Shown: positions 48,218 to 60,522, numbered from the stretch's first letter. The stretch: DNA of 64,000 bases from Jacaranda mimosifolia (GCA_018894105.1 CM032118.1:36436690-36500689); one strand, 5' to 3'. Numbers and translations: made by a program. Notes: generated from the letters alone by a model not told the origin.

Positions 48218-50613
48218 GGCAAAATTACAAAATTCGTCCTGTAAGTTTACCTCATTTGGTTTTTCGTCCTATAAATTGTATAATATCAATTCTAGTCCTA
48301 TAGGTATTAAAAAATCATCATTTTTCGTCATTTTTTCACCGGAGCCGGTGAAACTCGCCAAAAAATGTGATGTGGCACACCGGGCATGTGGACATTACAT
48401 GTTTCTGCCTCATTGGCAGCTGACATGGCAGGCAAAATTACAAAATTCATCCTATAACTTTACCTCATTTAGTTTTTCGTCCTATAAATTGCATAATATC
48501 AATTCTAGTCCTATAAGTATTAAAAAATTATCATTTTCATCCTTTTTTTTGCTGGAGCCGGTGAAACTCGCCAGAAAATGTGACGTGGCACATCGGGCGT
48601 GTGGACATTTCTTGTTTCTGCCTCGTTGGACTGCCTAGTAGGCATTTTTTGTCTTTTTCTTGCTTAGTTGGCAACATGCATGTCTTTTTTTTTTTTTTTA
48701 AATTTCAAATATATTACATAATTTATATATACACACACATATATTTATGCACACATCTATTTACATATATATATATATTTATATATTACATATCATCATT
48801 TTCCCTCCAAAACACAATTTTTTTTCCGCGAATATCCTTCATTATCTCCAAAACTTTCCCATTTTTTAATATATACATACGTATATTATATATACAATAT
48901 ATATTTTATTATTATTATTATAACAATAAAAAAATCACTCAATTTCATTTTCACCCCAAAAATCTAACAAAAAAGCATTGATTTGATTGCTACAGTAAAA
49001 AAAAAATTTCTCCCCCGAAACATAAATAAACATACAAAAATTCTCCAAAATCAGTTTTTAACTATTTTCCAAAATATAACTAAAAATTAATCACATTCCC
49101 CAACACAATTTTCATATTCTCCAATAATTTATTATCCCAAAACACATAATAAAATCACACAAGAAATATAACCAAACATTCTCCTAATTTGCCATTAACC
49201 ATATTATTTTAACTCATATATATTTAAAATAATTTAATTAAATTTAAACATATATTAAAATTCCTAACCCCCACCCCACCCCACCCCAACCCCTGCCTCA
49301 CCACCCCCCACCCACGGACGGCCCACGTAGGCGGCCACCATGGCCACGAGCGAGCTCACATGGCTAGCCCGTGGCCATGGTGGCTGGGCTAGCCACCATG
49401 GCCGCCGCTGGCCAGATCTGGCTAGGCTGCGGCCATGGCTGAGCGGCCACGCGAGGTGCTAGCCATGGTGAGCTCGGCCAGCCACCCACCAGGTGGTTGG
49501 GGGGAGGTGGGGGAATATATCCATGGTCGGCCCATCATGGGGCGAGGCGGGGGTTGGGGTGGGGTGGCGGTTAGGAATTTTAATTTATGTTTAAATTTAA
49601 TTAAATTATTTTAAATATGTGAGTTAAAATAATATGGTTAATGGCAAATTAGGAGAATGTTTGGTTATATTTTTTGTGTGATTTTGTTATGTGTTTTGGG
49701 AGAATGAATTATTGGAGAATATGAAAGTTGTGTTGGGGAATGTGATTAATTTTTGGTTATGTTTTGGAAAATAGTTAAAAATTGATTCTAGAGAATTTTG
49801 GTATGTTTGTTTATGTTTCGGGGGAGAAATTTTTTTTTTTTAACTGTAGCAGCCAAATCAATGCTTTTTTGTTAGATTTTTGGGATGAAAATGAAATTGA
49901 GTGATTTTTTTACTGTTATAATAATAATAAAATATATATATGATGCATATATAATATATGTATGTATATATTAAAAAATGGGAAAGTTTTGGGGATAATG
50001 AAGGATATTCAAGGAAAAAAATTGTGTTTTGGAGGGAAAATGATGATATGTAATATATATATATATATAAATAGATGTTTATATATATGTGTGTGTGTGT
50101 ATAAATTATATAATGTATTTGAAATTAAAAAGAAAAAGAAAGAAAAAACATGTATGCTGCCAACTAAGCAAGAAAAAGATAAAAAATGCCTACTAAGCAG
50201 TCCAACGAGGCAAAAATAAGAAATGTGCATATGCTCAGTGTGCCACATCACATTTTTCGACTAGTTCCCTCGGATCCGAAGAGAAAAGGATGAAAAATGA
50301 CAATTTTTTAATACTTATAGGATTAGAATTGATATTATGCAATTTATAGGACGAAAAACCAAATGAAGTAAAGTTACAGGATGAATTTTGTAATTTTTCC
50401 TGCCATGTCAGCTTCCAATGAGGCAGAAACAAGCAATGTCCACATGCCCGGTGTGCCACATCACATTTTCCGGCGAGTTTCCCCGGCTCCGGAGGAAAAA
50501 GGACGAAAAATGACAATGTTTTAATACTTATAGGATTAGAATTGATATTATGCAATTTATAGGATGAAAAACCAAATGAGGTAAAGTTATAGGATGAATT
50601 TTGTAATTTTACC
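48218..50613. mobile_element. Foldback Mutator-like element with about 1-kb arms and 9-bp target duplication
   Basis: TTATATATT occurs at 48209-48217 and 50614-50622. The ends are GGCAAAATTACAAAATTC and, inverted, GGTAAAATTACAAAATTC. The whole left arm (48218 to about 49270) pairs with the right arm (about 49555-50613), leaving a short GC-rich centre. The first 213 bases of each arm are tandemly duplicated (left units start at 48218 and 48431). A 9-bp duplication with long inverted ends fits the Mutator superfamily. It has no transposase; the open frames within are not protein-like. Confidence 0.85.
49373..49403. repeat. Central GC-rich palindrome of the foldback element
   Basis: Arms GGCCATGGTGGCT and AGCCACCATGGCC are perfect inverses around GGGCT. 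It lies in a GC-rich centre (49260-49560) rich in GGCCATGG and GAGCTC, in strong contrast to the AT-rich arms. Confidence 0.85.
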
Positions 50614-50622
50614 TTATATATT

Positions 50623-51917
50623 TATGATTTAGGAACGAAATCAATCTTGCTGTATAAATCTGCAATTCATGGTGCTAATGGATTTTTATCACAATATCTT
50701 GCTTCCTTATTTGATTCTAATGGTCACTTCCCTTATTAAGGATTTATAGTTGTTGGACATGAGCCTACAACTAACAGAATATGCAGCATTGTTTGGAGAG
50801 AATAACTTAGTCGGGAAAGAACTTTGTTAAGTGTCTTGAGGAATTATTTGATACTTTCATACACGTTTTGTGCTTAAGTGCTGTCAATTCTTGCTCTACG
50901 TGTATTTTCGAGGGACCTTGTGGTGAAAAAGGTCAAGGAGAGCTTGCCTTCGACGGACATTGGGGAGACGAGGTCAAGATAGTTTGTGTCTTGAAGCATC
51001 TAGTGGTGAAGAGGGATGAGAGTCGTGCTTGCTCTCAAGGGACCCTGTAAAGAGAACAAATCAGTGCTTGGTTGCTCTAAGGACCTCTAGGTGAGGAAAC
51101 CAGTAGAGCAGTACTATCTGGAATCTTCTGTAGTGTTCTGGGTTTCGATCTGGAAGGAGATTCTAGAGCTTGGCGTACGGAGTGGCAGTAACTCGTGCAT
51201 CAGTTTATAGAGGTTGTGTAAGTGAATATAGCAGAAGTTCCCCTGGGCTTGTCACAAACCAGTTGGTTTCATAGTGCTCTGGAATCTGCCTTATCCCCAT
51301 CTAGGATTCTGGTTTAGTTCTTCGCTAAGAGCTAGTTTTCACCCTACTAGGGTGTTTATGATCTTTAACTTTCTTACTGTCAAATTACTGTGATTATTTG
51401 TAAAATATTCTCATATATTAATTGATTTGACATGTTCAAAATCCTAAGTGAAAGCTTAGGTAGATTAGTAGGCTTGCCAAACCTCTATAAATACCAGTGT
51501 CCATTTACTTCTGTTTTTATTGCTTTATTTATTACTAGTCTGACAAGTGGTATTTACAAATTCCAGTCAGTAACTTAAACTGTTTTTTGCTAAAGACTTA
51601 AACTATTTTGAAAGGCCAAAAAAGTATTTGAATGATAAACTTCCGTTGCATTAAAATCACTCAGGCCTAATTCACCATTATCTTAGGCTTATAATCACTC
51701 TCATAATAAAAGAAAGTATTTAAACATGTGAGTCTAAAAAATTTACAATCTAATTAGTAGAGTGCACTCCTTGTAATATTTATGTTTGTATTAACATTTG
51801 TTTGCATATGGTTCTCATATGTAAAAAATATTTTTTATACATATTATTATATTTATTATACTAAAAATTTGCATATATTTCATATATATATATGTATATA
51901 TATATAATTTGTATAAC
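50623..51917 (+). other. Unassigned sequence with a short protein-like frame and a TATA box
   Basis: After the foldback element, the plus strand reads LYKSAIHGANGFLSQYLASL, a stop, then GFIVVGHEPTTNRICSIVWR (about 50650-50800). This looks coding but I do not recognise it. A good TATA motif, TCTATAAATA, lies at 51484-51493 in CCTCTATAAATACCAG. Between them is non-repetitive sequence of average GC content with short open frames. It might be the remaining part of the pararetrovirus (leader and promoter) or an unrelated gene remnant. Confidence 0.35.
51484..51493 (+). promoter_or_regulatory. Candidate TATA box
   Basis: TCTATAAATA in a locally non-AT-rich context, unlike the simple TA runs elsewhere. 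The transcript it would serve is unknown; 51918 and beyond is the 5' LTR of the next element. Confidence 0.3.
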
Positions 51918-54613
51918 CGTAACACCCCAAATAAAATGTAAATGTGAGAAGAAAATTTAAAATTTAAGTTATAAATTTGTAATTAAAATTTAAAGGAATT
52001 TGACTGATTAAAATATTTAGAGAAGACAAATAATAAGAAAATGAGTTAGGCTTTGATTGAGTAAAATATAAAAAAAATGGGGGCTTTAGTAGAAATTAAG
52101 AAACTAGGATGACTAGAAAATTAATTCGACTAGGCCTAATTGTTAAGATTTCAAAAGTTAGGAGGGCTAATGTGTAACAAACAAAAATTGGGGGACTTAA
52201 TTAGAACTTGGGGGCCAATCTGTAAGGCGGTTAAGAGTTGGAGGGTTACATTGAAAGCAGTGGAAAACCTCGAGGTCCGATTGTAATTAGGCAAAAGATG
52301 GTTTATATATATTTGAAGGACAGAAATTTGTCTAATTCTCACAAACGCATCCACACTATCCAAGCTCGATTTTCCTTCGTCTCACCTCGAAATCAAATTC
52401 TACTCTGACAAACACCTTCCTTACCTCACGGTGATCACTCTAATACCAAAAAATTTCAAAAACAATCGAAGAATATGGGATATAGAAATGGTCGACGGTG
52501 AAGGTGGACGGTGGTGATGGGTTGTTGGGTTGGGTTGGCTGAAACTATGAATTGGTAGGTGGGTTTTGTTGGGCTCGACGCGGGGAACATGGTGGTAGGT
52601 TTAATTTAAGGTTTTGGTGGCCGGAGAAGGGAGAATTGACAATGAGAAAGGGCAGCGCGAGGGCTGTTTTTGGTGCAATTCGCCAGCAAAGGGGCTGAGA
52701 AGGGTGAAATTAATAAAGGGGTTTAGCTGGGTTCGTCGAGGCGCGTCTTTAGGTAGGTGAGGTTGAACTCTGGCGGCGGACAGCAACGCTACGGCGACTT
52801 TGATACATAAAGCTCCAAATTTCATTTTGAACTCGTTGGAACTAGAGTCGAACCTTGAATTGGACTCGAACCCAGTCCAATTGAGTAAATTTTGATTCTA
52901 CCGATTGATTTACCTTAAATAGATTAAATTGAAACCTAAATTAGTTTGGAATTGGATTGGACCTTAATCTAGATAGAATAATCATATTGGTAAGACTTTA
53001 ATTATAAGATTTTAATTATAAAATCTAGTGTTGACTTTGGGTTGGTACGAACTTAATTAAAATAAGTTGAACTAAATTGGCACTATTGGAAAGATTAAAA
53101 TTATAAACTTACAATAATACTTAACTTAGAAACTTAATTATTGGAGTTGAATAAACTAACTATGCTAATGCTAGGAGCTATAGTAATGTTACTTTTAGCC
53201 CATTAGGAGGTTATCACGTCTTTGTGGGTCAACTGCTTATAAATATAACATACATGAACATTTCTAAAACACTAAAACGTGATTTAAATTAATGTAAGAA
53301 ATGTAATGCCATTAGAAACAATTTCTTATATAATGAAATTACGTGAGTTGGAAAAGGGCATCACTGGCATAGTTGGTTAGTATCACGAGAGTTATCAGGT
53401 GAGTTTATATTAATTTCTTTTGTTGGGAAAAGAACGTACATATTTGTTAATATATCTTCACTGTTTGTTGCTTGCTCTTGATTGTGTTGAGATTTAGTAA
53501 TTGCTAATTGTTCGTTCTATGCTATTCTTTGACTCTGGTGTTGAATCTGACAGTCTGTCTGAGCTATTCTTTTTGCTTGACACTCTTGAACTGTTATTAT
53601 TCAAATTCTCAATCTTGTTTGATGTGAATTCTTATCTTTTGTATATGTATTAGTAAATAAATTAGTTCTGTTTGACCTTTTCTTTGCCAGAAATTGTTAT
53701 TAATCTATACAACGTTGAACTTCTATCTTTGTATTTTTTTTTATAGTCTATTTGGACTTTACTTCTTTTTTGCTCATGCTTCTTGAGCTATTCTTATCTG
53801 AATTTCTTACCCATTTAGAGTTGTTGAACCCTTAAACTGAAAATCATGTCTATACAAGTTTTGATAAAATAAACAATTGTGAAATCTTAGCACACATCGC
53901 CCTCACACCGATTATGGATTCTATGTGATTATGATTTATGTTATTTTATTTAAAATTTGGCGATTGTGCGTGAAACCAAAAAGTGGATTTCGAAATATAT
54001 TTTTCTATCATTGTTATGTCTGCCATGGAACAAACTTGATGTTGATTTACTGATCACTTGTTAATTATGAGAAATTGACGTGTTACATAAAATGCTGTTA
54101 GACATGCCACATTACTCAGTGATTAATACCTTTGGAGGTAGGCCCTAGGATCGGTTTCAAAAGACGATCGGGCAGAATGGACCGATGATGAGTATTCATT
54201 TGACTGATGCTCGTACAAGTTGTACATATAATCCTATCTCATAGCTAGCTGGAGGTAGCTATCTATGAGCGGGATTAGGTATGCGGCTGGCCATCCTTAG
54301 TGAGTGATTTAGTGTCTGAGCCGGTATCACTTGGAACTTGGAGGAATAAGGATTTCTTATATTTTCAAAAGTAGAGTGACAAGGTAGGAGAACCTCCAGC
54401 TGCTTAATGGTGAAAGCATTTGCTAAATTATAATTGATTAATTTTTCAACTAGATGTATTTCCTTGTGCTAGACATGTATCTTGCATCTTTGTGGACATT
54501 TTGAATTATCACTTTTAGCTTCAACATTCGATTGTTATTGTTCTGTGTGTTAGGATCATCTCTTTGCTATTAGCTTACTAAGTCATTTGGAATTACAGGT
54601 AGTACTATACAAC
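51918..54613 (+). repeat. 5' LTR of the Tekay-like element, truncated at its 3' end
   Basis: It aligns with 60523 onward (first base changed: CGTAACACCCC against TGTAACACCCC). The match runs to TTACTAAGTCATT and the TAGTACTATAC block near 54610, then stops. The last 0.3 kb of the 3' LTR and the usual primer-binding site are missing here. Confidence 0.8.
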
Positions 54614-55740
54614 CTTGACGAGAATTTGAATAATAAGATGACTTCACATGATGAGTCCTATGCTTGCTCTCGGGCTTTCTCGGGTCTCACAGGACGACCC
54701 TCAGATAGACAGGCAAGTACCCAAAACAGTCAAGAGAGAAATGCTTCGAATTAGGGACAACCACGATGGGAGGAAGAAGTAGACCAGAATCTTCCTACCA
54801 ATCCCCTAGAGCAGCAGCAACCGGTAGAACAGATGTATACCATATGGCATCAATTTATGTAGTTCTGTCAATAGTCGGGTCAAACCACTCAGAATAAAGG
54901 CAATGAAGAAAAGATGAAAGATCAGGCTTTGGAAAGGTTCCTCTGTTTCCATCCCTCAAAATTTATAGGCGAGCCTGACGATTAGAAGGCGGAAGCATAG
55001 GTCGAGGGAATTGAAAAGATTTTTTGAGCGTTACATTATTCTGAAGAGCAAAAGGTTAGATATGTCGCTTTCCTTCTAAAAGAGGCTGCTCATCATTGGT
55101 GGAGAGTGGTAGAACAACAATGGGAACATGATGGAGTTCTCTGAACTTGGGAGAGCTTTACTTGAGAATTTATGAACAAATTTGTGCCACAAATAGTGAG
55201 AAATACTTGGGAATGAGAGTTCATGGACTTGATCTAGGGATAGATATCGGTAGGCAGTATGAGGCTAAGTTCAACATGCTAATTCAATATGTGCCACATA
55301 TACTTGGAGATGAGGAACTAAGAGCTAGAAAATTTGTTGAAGGACTCCAGCGTGAAAAGACAAGCCCTTGTCTCTTATGACTTGTTGAACTATGACAAAG
55401 CGGTGGGAAAGGCTTTACAAGTAGAATCAAAATTTTGAGAACTACGAAAAATTGAGGAGAAGGTTAAGCGTAGGAGAACATTTAGGCCGAAAATACCCAA
55501 CATTAATGGTGGCAGCTTTGGAAGAAAATAGTTCAAGCTATAGGCTGGGATGCCGAAACCTCATCCGTACCAGATAAGGGAAACATCTTGTCCTGCACCA
55601 TTAAGGTTGAAAAAAAATTGTGGAAATTGTGGTAAAATGGGTCACAATAGGACTGAGTGCTGGAAAAAGTAAGGAAAATGTATAGGTTGCGGTAGTAATC
55701 AATATCTCCTTTAGGATTGTCCCCATCTTCACACACCTTG
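54614..55740 (+). pseudogene. Tekay-like gag
   Basis: The main frame, broken by many stops, reads ERFLCFHPSKFIGEPDD, HYSEEQKVRYVAFLLKEAAHHWW and KRQALVSYDLLNYDKA, the normal order of the gag domain. A zinc knuckle, CGNCGKMGHNRTEC, lies at about 55616-55663, followed by a second, damaged one. The 5' end is joined to the truncated LTR. The 77-codon frame at 55147-55380 is partly out of frame with the main one. Confidence 0.75.
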
Positions 55741-55747
55741 GTAGGCC

Positions 55748-56440
55748 ATGAAAAGCAAGAACAAGCAAATGGGAGGACCTAGCGGAAAACCCAGAGTTCA
55801 AGCACGTGCCTATGCCGTCACTGGAGAAAATATGCCCGACCCAAATGATGTTGTGAAAGGTGTGATCTCTATTTGTAATACTATTAGCAAAGCTTTATAT
55901 GATCCTAGTGATACTCACTCTTTTACATCTACACGCTTTGTGCCTAAACTAAACTTGCATTCGAAAAGCATGCCATACCAATTAGAAGTACAAACACCCA
56001 TAGGTGTGAGATTGAAAACTGACATTGTATACCAGGCTTGTCTAGTTAGAATTGAAGAAGGAGAATATTTGGCAAACCTTATAGAAATGCCAATTCAAAG
56101 CTATGTCTTGATTCTAGGAATAGATTGGTTGTATTATCATTAAACCCAGATGAATTGTTACACCAAACAAATTAGACTTGGGGAAAACATAGTTATTCCA
56201 ACATGCTTTTCTAGCAATTCTACCCCACAAATACTGCTTGTATCCGTCATGGAGGTTAAACAAATCTTGAAAGGAGGATGTCAAGGGTTTCTAGCTTATC
56301 TCATTAACAAACCCCGGGACAAGGCCGAACTCAAGAAAGTAATAGTGGTACACGAGTTTCTTGATGTATTTACAAAGAATTGGACTCACTGTCCCTTGAT
56401 CGGGAAACAAAATTTATCATTCGTACCTTTCTTGAAATAG
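55748..56440 (+). pseudogene. Tekay-like aspartic protease region
   Basis: RVQARAYAVTGENMPDPNDVVKG leads to SKALYDPSDTHSFTS, the position of the catalytic motif. The family's DSG is replaced by DPS (55901-55909), so this copy should be inactive. YVLILGIDWLYYH is the closing block. After a stop, the linker continues with CQGFLAYLINK and VVHEFLDVFTKN towards RT. Confidence 0.75.
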
Positions 56441-57005
56441 AGCCATTTTCAAAGACTCTATATCGCATGGCGCCAGTAGAATTCAAAGAACTAAAGAAGC
56501 AATTGCAGGAATTACTGGAAAATAAATTTATATGACCCAACACCTCCCCGTGGGGAGCACAAGTGCTATTTGTTAAGAAAAAGGATGGAACACTTAGGAA
56601 GTGTGTAGATTATCGAGAACTAAATTGGGTTACCATAAAAAACAAGTATCATTTACCCCATGTAGAATAGCTGTTTGATTTGTTACGCGGACGTATGATT
56701 TTCTCGAAGTTAGATTTAAGACAGGGCTATTACCAACTGGGGATTCGGGAAGAGGATATACCAAAAATAGCTTTTAATTCTCGATACAACTACTATGAAT
56801 TCATTGTGGTGCCATTTGGATTGATTAATGCTCCTGCAGCATTCATGAACATGATGCATCGAATCTTTCATCCCTACTTGGATCAATTCATGGTGATTTT
56901 CATCGATGATATCCTGGTATACTTTAAAACAGAAGAAGAACAACCACTCACCTGTGCCTAGTCTTAGAGACTCTTTGAAGACATAAGTTGTATGTTAAGT
57001 TTAGC
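56441..57005 (+). pseudogene. Tekay-like reverse transcriptase, first part
   Basis: [81 protein letters not shown] and the active site [11 protein letters not shown] are in order. Stops interrupt it (for example near 56533 and 56669), and the insertion at 57006 cuts it shortly after the active site. Confidence 0.85.
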
Positions 57006-58318
57006 GTGATTTTTACAAATAATCCCCATGTGTTAAGAAAAATAGGCAAATTACCCCCCTGTGAAAAAAAAAAAAAGACAAAGAACACCCTCATATTTTA
57101 AAAAATCATGCAACGAATCCCTTGAGAATGTGGGTGCAAGACACGCTCCTGTGAGTATATCTGGCCTTAAATTTTTTTATATAAAAAGATAATTATACCC
57201 TTATTTATCAACCGTTGGATCTTCTTTTAAAAAATCAATGGTCTAGATCAAATTATATTATTTTTAAAAAAAATATATAAAATATATTATATACAATATA
57301 ATATATTATCATATATATAATGTGTATATATATGTATATATTGTATACATATATATATATGTGTGTGTGTGTGTATTATATATATCACTACCTCACCCAA
57401 ACCATCGTCGGCAGCCGGCATCCGCCGTTGGCAGCTCTCGCTGATAATAATGGAGGAAAAAAAAAAGGTAGCCATGGCAGCCTTCATGGAGACCACTCTG
57501 CCCTTGCAAGCGGTGGCCATAGAGGCTTGGCCGTGTGGCCCATGCCGCTCATAGAAGCGGCCATGTAGGCCTGGCTACGAGGGCCTTGCGAGCTGCGGCT
57601 ATAGAGGCCTGGTTGCGAGGGCCCTGCGAGTAGTGGCCATGGGCGTCGCTCCCAGAGAGGCGGCCATGGCCGCTGTTGGCGCTGACATGTAAGATGGGGT
57701 AGGGGTGGGGGTAGGGGTATAAAATATAATATAAAAAGTTTCTTTATAAATATATACATAAATATATTTATGTATTTATATATTTATATTTATTGTATAA
57801 TATATATAAATAAAAAAATAAATTAGAAAGATGAAAATAAAAAAGTTAAATATAGTTTTAAAATTTAAAAATAAAAAAATTGATATAAAGGAGATGAATA
57901 TAATTGATAAAATAAAAATAATAGTGATTTTAATTTTATAAATAAATTTATATATGTATAAGATGAGAATATATGAAATAATCAGAAATGAGGAATAATG
58001 ATAAATTTATATAGATGTATAAAATAAGAAATATATAATAATGGAAGAAAAGAGGAGGGAGAAATAAAAAGAAAATAAAAGAATGAAAGGAAAAAAAATA
58101 ATAAAAGGTTATTTAAATTGAATTGAAAATATATTAAATAATTAAGGGTAAAATAGTCTTTTTATATTAAAACTATGTTAAATGGACAGCAAATGAGAAG
58201 TGGGAGGCGGTGTGCGTAGTTTTTTAAAACATAGGGAGGTATATTGAACATTTATTTTTTGTAGGGGAAGTAAATTGCCTATTTTTTAAAACACAAGGAG
58301 GTAAATTGCTATTAGCCC
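57006..58318. mobile_element. Mutator-like non-autonomous element with long inverted ends and 9-bp target duplication
   Basis: AAGTTTAGC occurs at 56997-57005 and 58319-58327. The inverted ends pair over about 110 bases, including ATAGGCAAATTAC on the left and its inverse, GTAAATTGCCTAT, on the right. The 9-bp duplication fits Mutator. The interior has a GC-rich block (about 57396-57700) rich in GGCCAT and GCGGCC motifs within AT-rich sequence. It encodes no transposase. Confidence 0.85.
57396..57700. other. GC-rich block within the Mutator-like element
   Basis: Sharply higher GC content than its surroundings, with repeated GTGGCCAT, GAGGCCTGG and GCGAGGGCC motifs. Short open frames exist on both strands without stops for 60-90 codons, none recognisable. 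It could be a captured gene fragment or a low-complexity repeat; the motif repetition favours the latter. Confidence 0.45.
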
Positions 58319-58327
58319 AAGTTTAGC

Positions 58328-58935
58328 AAATGTGAGTTTTGGTTGGAATGAGTGACCTTTTTGAGACATATCATATCAGAAGATAGGATAGAAGTTGACC
58401 CTGCGAAAGTTGAGGAGATAGTCAACTAAAAGCAGCCTGAAAATGTGACAGAAATATGAAGCTTCTTAGGACTTGTTGGGTATTATCAGAGGTTCGTACA
58501 AGATTTCTCTAAGTTGGCGAATCCGCTTACTAACCTCACTTAAATGGATCAATATTTCGACTGGAATGAGGAGTGCGAGCGGAGTTTTCAAGAACTAAAA
58601 AGACGATTGACCTCATGCTAGTTTGGCTCCTCTTCCTGAAGGACTGGAAGGATTTGTGGTGTATACCGATGCATCAAAAGAAGGACTCAAATGTGTACTA
58701 ATCTAGAGCTGGCAGCAATAATTTTTGCCTTGGCTAAATGGAGAAATTGCCTCACGGAGCAATTTTTGAGGTTTACATCCACCACAAAAGCTTGAAATAC
58801 CTGCACTTCCAGAAGGACTTAAATATGCGACAACGATGATGGATGGAATTCCTAGAAGACTATGATTGTACCATCATCTATCATTTAGGGAAAGCTAGTG
58901 TGGTGGTAGACGCACTAAGTTGGAAGGGCAGACTA
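58328..58935 (+). pseudogene. Tekay-like RT remainder and RNase H
   Basis: The frame resumes after the insertion with TEI*SFLGLVGYYQRF, FSKLANPLTNL and FDWNEECERSFQELKRRL, then GLEGFVVYTDASKEGLKC with the first RNase H aspartate, and a degraded end with HLGKASVVVDALS. Stops and frame changes are frequent. Confidence 0.78.
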
Positions 58936-59179
58936 GCATATATGCAAGGAAAGAGAGCTCGAGAGGATCAAGAAAAGAAACCAGTTATAGAAATGAAGCA
59001 CCGCACATAGCTTGTAGAGCTTCGTATATGGCCGAAGTTATACGATGAATTGCAGAAAGTCCATACGAAGGATGAAGGGATTCTGAAATAGAGAAAAACC
59101 AGTTCTAACTCCAAGGAGTTAGAATTCCACGTTGACAATCACGACGTCTTATTATTTTGCTAATGTGTATTTGTACGTG

Positions 59180-60510
59180 AGAAGTTAAAAGGAAGACTGT
59201 TAAATAAGGCACACAAGACCAAGTACACAATACATCCTGGAGGCACGAAAATGAACAACGATCTAAAAAGGCACTACTGGTGGAATAGGATGAAAAGAGA
59301 TGTTGTCGATTAGATGCAAAGATGCATGACTTGCCAACTAGTAAAAATAGAACATCAACGACCATTAGGAGTTCTACAGCCGCTTTCAATTCCTGATTGG
59401 AAATGAGAACAAATCACCTTGGACTTTGTGATGGATCTTCCTACAGTCTAAGGCAGGTACAATAGTATATGGGTAATAATGGACGGAATAACCAAGTTTA
59501 TCCATTTTTTACCGGTGGGATCTTATTATCGAGTTGAGAAATTAGCATATCTCTACATCAATGAAATTATTCGATTATATGGGATTCCAATTAACATTGT
59601 ATCTGATCGAGATCCTAAATTTACATCCAGGCTATGGAAGAGTTTACGGGAGTATTTGGGGACAAAATTGCAATTCAGTACTGTTGCACTCCCACAGACT
59701 GATGGTCAATTGGAACGAGTTATTAGGATCTAGAAGGACATGCTTCGAGCGTGCACTTTGAATTTTAAAGGAAGATGGAACAAGTATCTTCTGTTAATAG
59801 AGTTTACTTATAACAATAGTTACCAAGCAACTATACAAATGGCACCTTATGAGGCCCTTTATGGTTGGAAGTGTCAATCTCCTTTGCATTGGGATCTTGA
59901 TAAGCTAAAAATTACTGGTAGCAAAGCACCAATAAACATACAATCAAAACTCATGTAAGAAGCTATTGACAAGGTTCAGATAATAAAACAACGGATGAAA
60001 GCCACATAAGATTATTAGAAGAGTTATGCTGACAAATGAAGAAAAGATATAGAGTTTGGCATGGGGGATGAGGTATTTCTAAAGGCATCTCATCGAAAAG
60101 GTATTGGGCAAATTTGAAAATGAGGGAAACTTAGTTTGAGGTATATTGGGCCATTCAAAATCTGTAAATGGATTGGGTCGGTGGCTTACAGATTAATGTT
60201 ACTAGCAAATGTTACTGGAATACATGATGTGTTACATGTTTCATAGCTCATGAAGTATTATCCTAATCCTTCCTGTATCATATCCCATGAGGATATCTGA
60301 CTACAGAGTAATCTCCTATGAAGAACAACTTGTCAGCATTTTAGATAAGAAGTTTCAAGAACTCAGAAACCAAAAAATACCCAAGTAAAGGTATTGTGGA
60401 GAAATTAGAACATTGAGGAAGCCACTTGGGAACGAGAAGACTTCACGTGGCAACATTATCCTGAGCTCTTCCAACTTCCAGGTATGAATCTGGGGACTAT
60501 ATTCTTTTAA
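59180..60510 (+). pseudogene. Tekay-like integrase and chromodomain-like C terminus
   Basis: The zinc-binding region reads HKTKYTIHPGGTKMNNDLKR ... CMTCQLVK. Core acidic residues lie in TLDFVMDLP, VSDRDPKFTS and TDGQLERVIR. WNKYLLLIEFTYNNSYQATI and APYEALYGWKCQSPLHW follow, then GDEVFLKAS. The C terminus near 60390-60475 reads KVLWRN and EEATWERED, the chromodomain wording of Tekay/Del chromoviruses, which is thought to aim insertion at modified chromatin. Several stops interrupt it. Confidence 0.82.
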
Positions 60511-60522
60511 GAGGGGGGGGAT
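60509..60522 (+). promoter_or_regulatory. Polypurine tract of the Tekay-like element
   Basis: AAGAGGGGGGGGAT lies directly before the 3' LTR, the expected plus-strand primer. Confidence 0.85.

Noticed and set aside
48153..48638. 161-codon frame spanning the foldback element's left end
   Set aside because: It reads through the 213-base terminal duplication, which gives a repeated protein by chance.
48218..50613. Possibility that the foldback element is an LTR retrotransposon
   Set aside because: The termini are inverted, not direct, repeats and the target duplication is 9 bp.
57287..57759. Frames of 63-91 codons on both strands in the GC-rich block
   Set aside because: They arise from stop-poor GC-rich repeats; no recognisable domain and no splice context.
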